Origin: Halobaculum sp. MBLA0147
GTDB taxonomy: Archaea; Halobacteriota; Halobacteria; Halobacteriales; Haloferacaceae
Length of the DNA: 64,000 nt
Direction of reading: 5' to 3'
NCBI RefSeq assembly: GCF_041361345.1
Contig: NZ_JBGKAD010000002.1
Location: 372,001-436,000 of the forward strand
In this document: positions 8,160 through 15,560 of the stretch, one piece after another
Numbering within the stretch: position 1 is the first letter of the stretch
Layout: the number at the start of each line of letters is the position of its first letter
Position numbers and translations under genes: made by a program
The notes under the pieces: model-generated
Database searches by the model: none
What the model was told of the DNA's origin: nothing
What the model saw: the letters and a program-made list of their open reading frames with translations, nothing else

Positions 8160-10946
8160 GTGCTTGATTTCGACGCCGACTTGAACCCTTCGGCACGCGA
8201 GGTGGTGCCGTTCCCGGCGGTGGTGGGACAGGACCGCCTGAAGCGTGCGCTGTTGGTCGCGGCGGCGAACCCGTCGGTCGACGGGGTGCTCGTCCGCGGC
8301 GAGAAGGGGACCGCGAAGTCGACGGCAGCGCGGGGGTTGGCGGCGCTGCTGCCGCCGCAGCGAGCCGTCGCGGACTGTCCGTTCGGCTGTCCGCCAGACG
8401 ACCCAGACGCGCAGTGTGCGGCGTGTCGCGAGCGACTCCGCCAGGGCGAGGCGGTCGCGCTCGACGAGGCGAGTGATGTCGAGGAGAGCGGTCGCGATCG
8501 AGCCGACGTGCTCGAAGACGTGGACGACGACTCGACGGCTGTCCCGGTCAGGCGGCGCTCAGTGCCGTTCGTGACACTGCCGCTCGGGGCCTCGCGGGAC
8601 CGCCTCGTCGGGTCGCTGTCGGTGCCGGACGCGCTCGACGGCGAGGCGACGTTCGAGCCGGGACTGCTGGCGCGCGCCAACCGCGGGTTCCTCTACGTGG
8701 ACGAGGTGAACCTGCTGGACGATCACCTCGTCGACGTGGTGCTCGACGCCGCCGCCTCGGGACGGAACCGCGTCGAACGCGACGGCGTGAGTCGGACACA
8801 CCCGGCGCAGTTCACCCTGATCGGGACGATGAACCCGGAGGAGGGACGGCTCCGGCCGCAGTTCCGGGACCGTTTCGCGTTACAGGTGACGGTCACGGGG
8901 AGCCGAGAGTTGGGCGAACGCGTCGCGGTGATCGAACGGTCGCTGTCGGGGTTCGACGGCGACCACGAGGCGGCGACGGCCGCGATCCGCGAGCGGCTCG
9001 TCGCCGCACGGGAGCGCCTGCCGAACGTGACACTCCCGGACTCGTTGACACGGTCGATCGCGGACCTGTGTCGCGACGCGGGCGTGGACGGCCACCGCGG
9101 CGACGTGGCGCTGGCGCGGTGTGCTCGGACGCTGGCGGCGTTGGACGGGCGCACCAGAGTACTCGAATCGGATCTGCGGGAGGCGGCGACGTTCGCGCTG
9201 CCGCACCGCCTCGCCGCGACGCCGTTCGGCGACGGGGCGGATCTGGACCGCCTCCTCGCGGACCACTTCGGCGAGGAGGGTGGCGAGGGGACCGACGACG
9301 CCGGCGAGGGTGCCGGTGATGCTGGCGAGGGGGCCGGTGACGCCGACGAGGGGGTGTCGGGTGCCGACGCCGACGGCGGGGGAACCGGTGAGGGGGACAG
9401 CTCCGGGGGTCGGGAGCCCGACGGTGCCCCCGGCGGCGAGGGCGACGAGACTGCCGGAACGGACCGCCAGCAGGCCCCCGACGACGACCGAACACGAGCG
9501 GGCGCCGGCCGTGGTCCCGACGACGCAGGCGGAGGTGCAGGAGAAGGACCCGGTGGCGACGAGTTTGACGGTACGTCTGGCCTCGGCGACGACGAGAGTC
9601 GCCGATTCGACGGCGAGGAGACACCGGACGTGTCCGACGGCGACGACGGCGGGAGCGTGCTCGGCGAGGAGGGGACCGCTGCTGGCGGTGCGGGGAGTGT
9701 CCGTCTCGGTCCCGACGGTACCGGCGGTGGTGACACGACGGTGACTCCACACGAGGACGACGGAGACCGCGGAGCCGACGCCGAGGCGACGCCGCTCGTC
9801 CCCGGCCAGCAGCGTCCCGCTGCTGCCGCCGGAGACGACGCCGACGAGGCGGCAGAACCCGGTGGCGGCGACAGGGACGACGACGAGGACGGCGACGCCG
9901 ACGCGGACCGCAGCCACGGACTCCCCGGCGACACGGACGACGAGCGGACGGAACGCGGTGGGATCGAGACGCCGGACCTCGACCCACCCGCTCCGTCGGA
10001 GCCGGACGGCGGCGACCACGACGCGACGCGAGCGAGCACGGCGGCTCGTGGCGCGACCGTGCGGACAGAACGAGCCGACGCGACGGACGCGGTCGACGCC
10101 GCAGCGACCGCCCGCGCCGCCGCGGCGCGCGGTGCCGACGAGGTGCAGTCGCGGGACCTCCGGCGCTCCGTCCGATCCGGCGGCGACGGCGCGCTGGTCG
10201 TGTTCGCACTCGACGCCAGTGCCTCGATGCGCGCGCCGATGCGTGCCGCGAAAGGTGTCGCACTCGACCTGCTGCGCGACGCCTACGAACGTCGCGACGA
10301 AGTCGCGGTGGTGACGTTCGCCGGCGAGACCGCCGAGGTGGTGCTCCCGCCGACCGACAGCGTCGACCTCGCTGCGCGCCACCTGAAGTCGCTCCCGACC
10401 GGCGACCGGACCCCCCTGCCTGCCGGCCTCCGCGCCACGGAGCGAGTTCTGACCCGCGCCGACGCCGACTCCGCCGTCGTCGTCTGCCTCACCGACGGCC
10501 GTGCGACCGCGACCGGCCGCGCGGTCGGCGACGGACAGCCCGCCGCGACAGACGAAGTTGGTTCCTCGAAGACCACTCAGGCACCTGAGGCAACTGAGGT
10601 ACCTGAGGTAACTGAGACAACTGGGTCGGCGGAGAGAGACCACTCTTGTGACGAGACGCCGCAGGCCGAGCGGAGTGGCGACGAGCGCGCCACCGTGTCA
10701 CCGGTGGTGGCGACACGTCGGGCGGCGGCGACACTCGCCGAACGAGACCCGCGTGTGCTCGTCGTTGACGCCGGGACGGACGGCCGGACGAGTCTGGTCG
10801 GCGACGTGGTGGCGGCGACGGGCGGGGAGCGGGTCCCGCTCGACGATCTGACCGCGAACCGCGTCGCCGACGCCGCCGACCGCGCGACGGCGGCCGACGG
10901 GAGGAGCCAGTCCCGAGGCGCGACCGACGGGGGTGACCCGACGTGA
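8160..10946 (+). CDS. chlID: Fused ChlI-ChlD type chelatase ATPase subunit (AAA+ plus VWA)
   Basis: Motor subunit expected to power the CobN chelatase, combining the CobS/ChlI and CobT/ChlD roles. 928 residues. The AAA+ domain has Walker A GEKGTAKS near residue 47, a four-Cys cluster (CPFGC, later QCAAC) near residues 75-95 and Walker B FLYVDEVNLLDD near 177. Residues of about 370-655 are a Gly/Asp/Glu-rich linker with DAGEGAG repeats. The VWA domain begins near 680 with the MIDAS motif DASAS. A 9-bp tandem repeat codes for an insertion inside the VWA domain. The GTG at 8160 was chosen over an upstream TTG because homology begins at LDFDADLNP. The stop overlaps the transporter start as GTGA. 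Confidence 0.92.
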   Translation: MLDFDADLNPSAREVVPFPAVVGQDRLKRALLVAAANPSVDGVLVRGEKGTAKSTAARGLAALLPPQRAVADCPFGCPPDDPDAQCAACRERLRQGEAVALDEASDVEESGRDRADVLEDVDDDSTAVPVRRRSVPFVTLPLGASRDRLVGSLSVPDALDGEATFEPGLLARANRGFLYVDEVNLLDDHLVDVVLDAAASGRNRVERDGVSRTHPAQFTLIGTMNPEEGRLRPQFRDRFALQVTVTGSRELGERVAVIERSLSGFDGDHEAATAAIRERLVAARERLPNVTLPDSLTRSIADLCRDAGVDGHRGDVALARCARTLAALDGRTRVLESDLREAATFALPHRLAATPFGDGADLDRLLADHFGEEGGEGTDDAGEGAGDAGEGAGDADEGVSGADADGGGTGEGDSSGGREPDGAPGGEGDETAGTDRQQAPDDDRTRAGAGRGPDDAGGGAGEGPGGDEFDGTSGLGDDESRRFDGEETPDVSDGDDGGSVLGEEGTAAGGAGSVRLGPDGTGGGDTTVTPHEDDGDRGADAEATPLVPGQQRPAAAAGDDADEAAEPGGGDRDDDEDGDADADRSHGLPGDTDDERTERGGIETPDLDPPAPSEPDGGDHDATRASTAARGATVRTERADATDAVDAAATARAAAARGADEVQSRDLRRSVRSGGDGALVVFALDASASMRAPMRAAKGVALDLLRDAYERRDEVAVVTFAGETAEVVLPPTDSVDLAARHLKSLPTGDRTPLPAGLRATERVLTRADADSAVVVCLTDGRATATGRAVGDGQPAATDEVGSSKTTQAPEATEVPEVTETTGSAERDHSCDETPQAERSGDERATVSPVVATRRAAATLAERDPRVLVVDAGTDGRTSLVGDVVAATGGERVPLDDLTANRVADAADRATAADGRSQSRGATDGGDPT
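10582..10624 (+). repeat. 9-bp tandem repeat inside the chlID VWA domain
   Basis: Five degenerate copies of a 9-bp unit of the type CACCTGAGG, each encoding a tripeptide of the form (A/V)(P/T)E. They sit in an insertion of about 55 residues between the MIDAS strand and the next core VWA strands. The stretch is less GC-rich than the flanking code, which suggests recent slippage expansion. Confidence 0.7.
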
Positions 10947-11659
10947 CGGAACTCGCCACACTCGCGGGACTCGGCGTCCTCGCCTCGGCTGCGGTGCTCG
11001 GCGTCACACACGGCTTTGAGCCGGATCACGCCGCGGGGATCTCGGCGCTGACGAGCGACGCCGACGGGTGGCTCCACGCGGCGCTCGTCGGTGCGAGTTT
11101 CGCCGTGGGCCACGTCGTCGTGGTTCTGGTGTGGCTCGCCGGCCTCCGCGCGCTGGGTGGGACCCTCTCCGCCGTGCCTGGAGTCGCGGAGACGGTCGGC
11201 ACCGTCGTGCCGGCGGTCGTGTTGTCCGGCGTCGCACTCCTGCTCGCCACCACCGGGTTGCGTCGCGTCCGCGGCCGGTCGCCACACCCGCACCGCGGGG
11301 AGACGGACGGCCCGGTCGGGTGGGTGCTCGCGCGGGTCCACCACCGGCTCCACGGGCACGACCACGAGACGGCGGGCGACTACCTCCGGACCGGCGTCGT
11401 CGGCTCGGCGTTCGCGCTCTCGCCGCCGGTGAGTATGCTCGCGCTCGTCTCGGCGGTGTTGCCGACGGCCGGCGCGGCCCTCACGCTGTCTGCGGTCGCC
11501 GTCTACGCTGTCGGCCTCACCCTCTCGATGGTCGTCGTCGGCGCAGGACTGGCCGGCGCGTTCGGCGTGGCGGGGCGGCGGAGTCGCCACGCTCACGGGA
11601 CGCTCGAGGTCGCGGCGGGTGTCGTCGTGTTCGGGTTCGCGGTGCGACTCCTCGTGTGA
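10943..11659 (+). CDS. NicO-type cobalt/nickel transporter
   Basis: Inner-membrane permease with about six hydrophobic segments over 238 residues. The first helix has HGFEPDHAAGI, the H-x4-D-H metal signature of Ni/Co transporters. A His-rich cytoplasmic loop (HPHRGE, VHHRLHGHDHE) precedes the second half, and SPP is found in the fourth helix. Its GTG overlaps the chlID stop (GTGA), so it is co-transcribed with the chelatase ATPase; cobalt uptake for B12 synthesis is the likely role. Nickel cannot be excluded from sequence. Confidence 0.88.
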   Translation: MTELATLAGLGVLASAAVLGVTHGFEPDHAAGISALTSDADGWLHAALVGASFAVGHVVVVLVWLAGLRALGGTLSAVPGVAETVGTVVPAVVLSGVALLLATTGLRRVRGRSPHPHRGETDGPVGWVLARVHHRLHGHDHETAGDYLRTGVVGSAFALSPPVSMLALVSAVLPTAGAALTLSAVAVYAVGLTLSMVVVGAGLAGAFGVAGRRSRHAHGTLEVAAGVVVFGFAVRLLV

Positions 11660-11991
11660 GTTCCTGAGAGCTTGCGGCGGCAGTCAGATAAGCTGGTAGG
11701 GGTGGCACGCGAGAGACGCGCGAGGGGAAGCGAGCGGCGAGGCTGGGGATGCAGAGGTGCTGTGCGGAGCGGATTTGGGCGGAACTGGAACCCCCGATCT
11801 GCTCGCGTTCACTTTAGAAGTCTCGGCGACCTCTACTGCGCCGAGCGGTGCCGAGAGACGTGATATGCTACCGAGCGACCGCGAGCGGATCGAGGCTTGC
11901 TGAATGCCAGCCTGACCAGACCATTCGCCTTTATTTGAATACCACCACGAACGACGACCCCGACACACTTCGTGACGAACGACGACCGAGG
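11660..11991. other. Intergenic region with a tRNA-like scrap and a TATA box
   Basis: No convincing gene. Read on the minus strand, the stretch around 11775-11815 contains GGGGTTCC followed by CGCCCAAATCC, resembling the T-arm and 3' end of a haloarchaeal tRNA, but no acceptor partner, anticodon arm or D-arm can be paired with it. The A/T-rich TTTATTTGAA near 11931-11940 is a good TATA box for the following CPBP gene. Confidence 0.5.
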
Positions 11992-12726
11992 GTGCCGACG
12001 GAGTCCACAACTTTCGTGTTACTCCCCGGCAATCTCTGTGTCGTGTTCGAACTCCCGTTCGTGACACTGTTCGGTGTCGGTCTGGCTGCGGCCGGCCACC
12101 AGACACTCTCTCGGCTGGCCGCACGCGTCGGCTTCGAGACGGTGATCGCCGACGACCGGACGCGTAGTGACGTCGTCAAGTGGGTCGCGGCGGGAGCGAT
12201 GCTCGCGTACGTTCTCGGAGTGGAAGGGCGAGCGTTGTCCTCGATCGGCTTGCGAGCCCCCGACGCACTTCCAGTCGTTGGCAGTCTCACACCGGTGCTC
12301 GACGTGCTCGTCTGGTCGGGACTCGGTGTGGTCGCGACGTGGGTGACAACGGTGGCCGTCTACGCTCTCTACACACGACTCGGTCTCCCCCTGTTGGAGT
12401 CGTTCGAGGACGAGCTCCGTGACGGTGGGACTGCCAGGTACCTGTTCACGGTTCTCTCGGCCGGTGTCGTCGAGTCCCTGTTGTACCAAGGGTACTTGAT
12501 CGAACGTCTCACCGGACTCACCGGGAGTGTGATCCTCGCGGCGGGCCTCTCGTGTGTCGTCTTCACCGCGGCTCACGCCGCTGGCGAGACCTTCTCGACG
12601 GCCGAGACGGTGTACATCGGCGTCCCCGCCGCCGTCCTCACGGCACTGTACGTGGTGTCCGGCTCCGTCTACGTCGCCTGCCTCACTCACGTCGTCGTGA
12701 ACACGCTGAGCGCGGTAACGGAGTGA
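11992..12726 (+). CDS. CPBP-family intramembrane protease-like protein
   Basis: Multi-pass membrane protein of 244 residues related to the CPBP (CAAX protease/bacteriocin-processing) family. The motif 1 region reads ESLLYQGYLIER, i.e. the usual EExxxR is partly kept (first Glu and Arg, second Glu replaced by Ser). The family His residues appear in TAAHAAGE and LTHVVVN. The altered motif 1 leaves catalytic activity uncertain. I chose the GTG at 11992, about 52 nt downstream of a TATA-like TTTATTT; a GTG at 12019 is also possible. It ends head-to-head with DUF3209 of the B12 operon and is probably not part of that pathway. Confidence 0.72.
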   Translation: MPTESTTFVLLPGNLCVVFELPFVTLFGVGLAAAGHQTLSRLAARVGFETVIADDRTRSDVVKWVAAGAMLAYVLGVEGRALSSIGLRAPDALPVVGSLTPVLDVLVWSGLGVVATWVTTVAVYALYTRLGLPLLESFEDELRDGGTARYLFTVLSAGVVESLLYQGYLIERLTGLTGSVILAAGLSCVVFTAAHAAGETFSTAETVYIGVPAAVLTALYVVSGSVYVACLTHVVVNTLSAVTE

Positions 12727-12730
12727 CATA

Positions 12731-12743
12731 GGTGGGACCCACC
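12731..12743. terminator. Perfect inverted repeat between convergent genes
   Basis: GGTGGG-A-CCCACC lies in the 33-nt gap between the stops of the CPBP gene (plus) and the DUF3209 gene (minus). A 6-bp all-GC stem between converging genes could act on either transcript, but there is no T-run, so the terminator call is tentative. Confidence 0.35.
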
Positions 12744-12759
12744 CGGGTCGCGGACGAGT

Positions 12760-13131
12760 TCACTCCTCGACGGGGAACGCGTCGTGGAGCGAGTCGTGTG
12801 TCTCGCCGAGATCGTCGAAGAACGTTTCGCCGAGTGTGGCCAGCCGCGCCAGCGAGCGCTCGGCGTCTCTGACGGCGACGAGACGGCCGCGCCGGTAGTC
12901 GTACGCCGGGTCGTCCGCGTCCGTCTCCGCGACGAGTTCCTCCAAGTCCACCAGAGCGGCGTCCAAGTGCCGCTGGAGTTCGTCGAGACTCTCGGCGTCG
13001 GCCATCCCCGCGATAGGGCCCTCCATGTGGCCCTCCAGTTCCTGGCGGGCGTGTTCTTCGGCGGCGCGGTCCGTGGTTCCGAGGACGGTCGTCAGTCCGA
13101 GTCTGAGTGCTTCGATCTCGTGACAGGTCAT
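12760..13131 (-). CDS. DUF3209 family protein of the cobalamin operon
   Basis: A 123-residue, largely helical, acidic soluble protein beginning MTCHEIEALRLGLTTVLG. I recognise it as DUF3209, a small family found next to cbiX in haloarchaeal B12 clusters; its function is unknown. The N-terminal Cys-His pair could bind metal, but that is conjecture. The ATG (13131) overlaps the TGA of cbiX as ATGA, and it is the last gene of the cbiT-led operon. The longer open frame upstream lies inside cbiX and is Arg-rich, so it was not used. Confidence 0.82.
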   Translation of the reverse strand: MTCHEIEALRLGLTTVLGTTDRAAEEHARQELEGHMEGPIAGMADAESLDELQRHLDAALVDLEELVAETDADDPAYDYRRGRLVAVRDAERSLARLATLGETFFDDLGETHDSLHDAFPVEE

Positions 13132-14456
13132 AGCAGTTGGGTGTCGAGGTCGCTCACGATGCGGTCGCGGTCCAAGTGCGACGAGACGATGCGGTCGGCG
13201 TCGTCCGGCGCGACGCCCTGGTACCAGACGCCGTCCGGGTAGACGGCGACGTTCGGGCCGTCGCCACACGGGCCCAGACAGGAAGTCCTGGTGACGCGGG
13301 CGTCACAGGCCTCCGAGTCGCGGACGGCCTGCCGGAAGCGTTCCAACACCTTCGCAGAGCCGTTCCCGGCGCAGGTCTGGTTCGTACAGACGGCGACGTG
13401 GTTGGCGGGCGTGTCGTGGACGTGTGGCTCGTCGGCCACGTCCGAGCGGTCTTCGTGGGCCGCCTGGTGGGTGAGCGCTCGCAACATCGCCCGTGCGCCG
13501 CCCACGTCCTCCTCGTAGCCGTCGAGTTCCACCTTGTACTTGCAGGTGTCACACGACATCTCGACGCTGTCGGTGCGAGCCTCCTGCCAGCGGTCGCCGA
13601 GCACGTCGAGGAGTCTGTCGTCGGTGCCCAGCGGGTCGCCCGAGGCGGCGTCGACGTACGGGTAGTCGGCGTCGAACTCGGCGGCACCGTCGTGGATCCG
13701 CCCCGTCAACACGCCGTCGCCGAGCATGTACGGGAGGACGACGACGCCGTCGGGTCGGTGTCGGGCCACGTCGTGGAGCGTCTCGTCGAGTGTCGGCTCC
13801 GTCACGCCGACGAAGGTGGCGTCTACGCGGTCGAACGCGCGGCCCTCGTACAACAGCCGCGCGAGTTTGTGTACGTCGGCGTTGGCGTCCGGGTCCGAGG
13901 ACCCACGAGCGCACAGCACCACCGTCACGTCGTCGTCCTCGCGGTCGACTCCGAGTTCCGCCTCCACACTGGCGGCGCGGTCGTCCAACAGGTCGACCAG
14001 CGCCGGGTGGACGCCGAGGTGGGCGCCGTTGGCGACGGACAACTCTGGGTGCTCCTCGCGGACGCGAGCCAGTGCGGCCGGCACGTCGTTCTTGACGTGG
14101 CTGGCGGCGAACAGCGAGAGGTGGACGACGGAGACGGTGGAGACGCTGCCGGCGAGTCCGTCGATCGCGTCGCGGATCGACGGCTCCGCGAGTTCGAGGA
14201 ACCCGGCGTCGACCGGAATGCCGAGCCGCGACTCCAGGTTCGCGGCGAGTCGCCGCACCTGCTCGTTTGACTTCTCGCGGCGGGAGCCGTGGCCGACGAG
14301 CAGTACCGCCTCATCGTCCAGTGACGGGTCCGCCGCGGTCGTCGTCTGCGCTCCGTCTCGGCTCGCACCGGTGTCGCTCCCGGCTTCTCCACCGACGGCA
14401 GTGTCTCCACCGCCGCCAGCCTCGACGGTCCGCCCCGAGTCGGCGGTGTCAGACAC
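13128..14456 (-). CDS. cbiX: Sirohydrochlorin cobaltochelatase CbiX with Fe-S tail
   Basis: Inserts Co2+ into sirohydrochlorin, the committed step of cobalt-early B12 synthesis. 442 residues: a low-complexity N-terminus (about 45), then two CbiX/SirB-type halves (LLVGHGSRREKSN with the first metal-binding His, and VVLCARGSSDPDAN in the second), and a C-terminal thioredoxin-like [2Fe-2S] ferredoxin domain. That domain has CTNQTC near residue 355 and CLGPCGDGPN near 395, giving four Cys. An extra MSCDTCKYKVEL segment joins the parts, as in long CbiX proteins. GTG start overlaps the preceding gene by 8 nt. Confidence 0.93.
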   Translation of the reverse strand: MSDTADSGRTVEAGGGGDTAVGGEAGSDTGASRDGAQTTTAADPSLDDEAVLLVGHGSRREKSNEQVRRLAANLESRLGIPVDAGFLELAEPSIRDAIDGLAGSVSTVSVVHLSLFAASHVKNDVPAALARVREEHPELSVANGAHLGVHPALVDLLDDRAASVEAELGVDREDDDVTVVLCARGSSDPDANADVHKLARLLYEGRAFDRVDATFVGVTEPTLDETLHDVARHRPDGVVVLPYMLGDGVLTGRIHDGAAEFDADYPYVDAASGDPLGTDDRLLDVLGDRWQEARTDSVEMSCDTCKYKVELDGYEEDVGGARAMLRALTHQAAHEDRSDVADEPHVHDTPANHVAVCTNQTCAGNGSAKVLERFRQAVRDSEACDARVTRTSCLGPCGDGPNVAVYPDGVWYQGVAPDDADRIVSSHLDRDRIVSDLDTQLL

Positions 14457-15240
14457 GCGCCGTCACCTCCACGTCGGCTTGGTTGAGACTCCGGCGGAGT
14501 TTCCGGCGGCGTGTCGGTGCGAACAGCTCGAACGTCTCGCAGTCCTCGTAGATCGCCGCTCCGACCGCCGGGACGGCCTCGTCGTCGACGCCGAACCAGT
14601 AGCCGGAGGACGCCTCTGCGACGTCGCCCGTCGGCGCCGCGACCGGGAGCGCGTCGAGGAGTTCCTGCACTCGCCGGAGGAACTGCCGACTCTCGTGGAC
14701 GACGGAGAGCCCGACGGTGCCGCTCGAGGACTTGAAACAGACGGTCCCAGTCGACTCGACGATCCCGCGGAGTAGGGGGCGCGGGTGGTCTGCGAGCGCG
14801 TCGAAGTCGTACGCCGGCGCCGGCTCCGACTCTTCGCTCGCTTCCGATCCCGTCTCGGTTTCCCGCTCTGTCCCCGTCTCTGGCTCCGTTCCCGTCTCGT
14901 CTGCCGTCTCACCGTCGACGGGGACACCGAACCGCTCGGCCGCGGCGGCGAAGTCACCCGCCACGTCGACCACGAACGACTCTTCTCTGCGGGTGATCGA
15001 CGTGTCGTGTAGGTATTCACGGTCGGTGACCTCCCGCTCGACCGCACTGCGGCCGGCGATCGCGGCCAACCGTTCCGCACTCGTCTCGTCCGGTGCGGTC
15101 AGACGGAGTCCGGCGGCCTCGACGCTCTCGGCTCCACTCTCGCCGGTAGCGGGCGCGTCACCACTACGAACCGCCCCGTCGCCGGCGACGTACCCCCAGA
15201 GGTACGCGGTCTCTGGGGACGCCGTGTCGAGGTCGCTCAC
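14449..15240 (-). CDS. LAGLIDADG-like protein of the cobalamin operon
   Basis: 263 residues, hydrophilic, no signal or membrane segment. It occurs in haloarchaeal B12 operons as an uncharacterised protein. I see two LAGLIDADG-type repeats. The first, near residues 13-22, reads YLWGYVAGDG and is followed by a strand (LRLTAPD) and a helix (AERLAAIAG). The second, near residue 160, reads LLRGIVESTG and is followed by VCFKSSS, GLSVVHES and FLRRVQELLDAL. The first motif keeps the acidic residue; the second has Thr where the catalytic Asp belongs, so DNA cleavage is doubtful. The two are joined by an Asp/Glu/Thr-rich linker. GTG overlaps the ferredoxin stop as GTGA. Family assignment is by eye. Confidence 0.8.
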   Translation of the reverse strand: MSDLDTASPETAYLWGYVAGDGAVRSGDAPATGESGAESVEAAGLRLTAPDETSAERLAAIAGRSAVEREVTDREYLHDTSITRREESFVVDVAGDFAAAAERFGVPVDGETADETGTEPETGTERETETGSEASEESEPAPAYDFDALADHPRPLLRGIVESTGTVCFKSSSGTVGLSVVHESRQFLRRVQELLDALPVAAPTGDVAEASSGYWFGVDDEAVPAVGAAIYEDCETFELFAPTRRRKLRRSLNQADVEVTARV

Positions 15241-15560
15241 GACTCCTCACCTCCGTCCGTCGCAGCCTCGAGTTCGGTCACGTCGATCGCGTCGAACGGA
15301 CACGCGGCGGCGGCCTGCTCCGCCTCCTGGACGCGGTGGTCGACGAACTCTCCGACGACCCGCTCGGCGGTCTCCGTGATCTCGCCGTCGTCGCTGCCGG
15401 CGGGTGGTGCGGGGTCTGCGTCCGGGTCCAGCGTCGCCAGTCCGGCGTCGTCTTCGACGAACCGTGGATCGCGGGTCAGACACGCGAACACGCCGTCACA
15501 CGCCTCGCGGTCGACGGTGACGCGGTAGCGTGCGGTGGTCTCGGTGTTCGAGTCCGTCAT
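15237..15560 (-). CDS. [3Fe-4S]-type ferredoxin of the cobalamin operon
   Basis: 107-residue acidic protein with three cysteines in the arrangement C-x5-C ... C-P (EACDGVFACLTRDPRF near residue 19 and AACPFDAIDV near residue 88), the pattern of small [3Fe-4S] or [4Fe-4S] ferredoxins. It is placed directly after cbiH1 and before cbiX. An electron-transfer role in ring contraction or in cobalt redox control is plausible because some bacterial CbiH proteins carry their own Fe-S domain; this is inference. The ATG overlaps the cbiH1 stop by one base (TGATG on the minus strand). Confidence 0.82.
   Translation of the reverse strand: MTDSNTETTARYRVTVDREACDGVFACLTRDPRFVEDDAGLATLDPDADPAPPAGSDDGEITETAERVVGEFVDHRVQEAEQAAAACPFDAIDVTELEAATDGGEES

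Noticed and set aside
8126-8680. N-terminal extension of cobN
   Set aside because: The open frame continues upstream of ATG 8125 for 185 codons but is antisense to chlID and Ser/Arg-rich; CobN homology starts at MHEIALYTATE.
11775-11820. tRNA gene
   Set aside because: Only a T-arm-like piece is present; no acceptor stem partner, D-arm or anticodon arm can be drawn.
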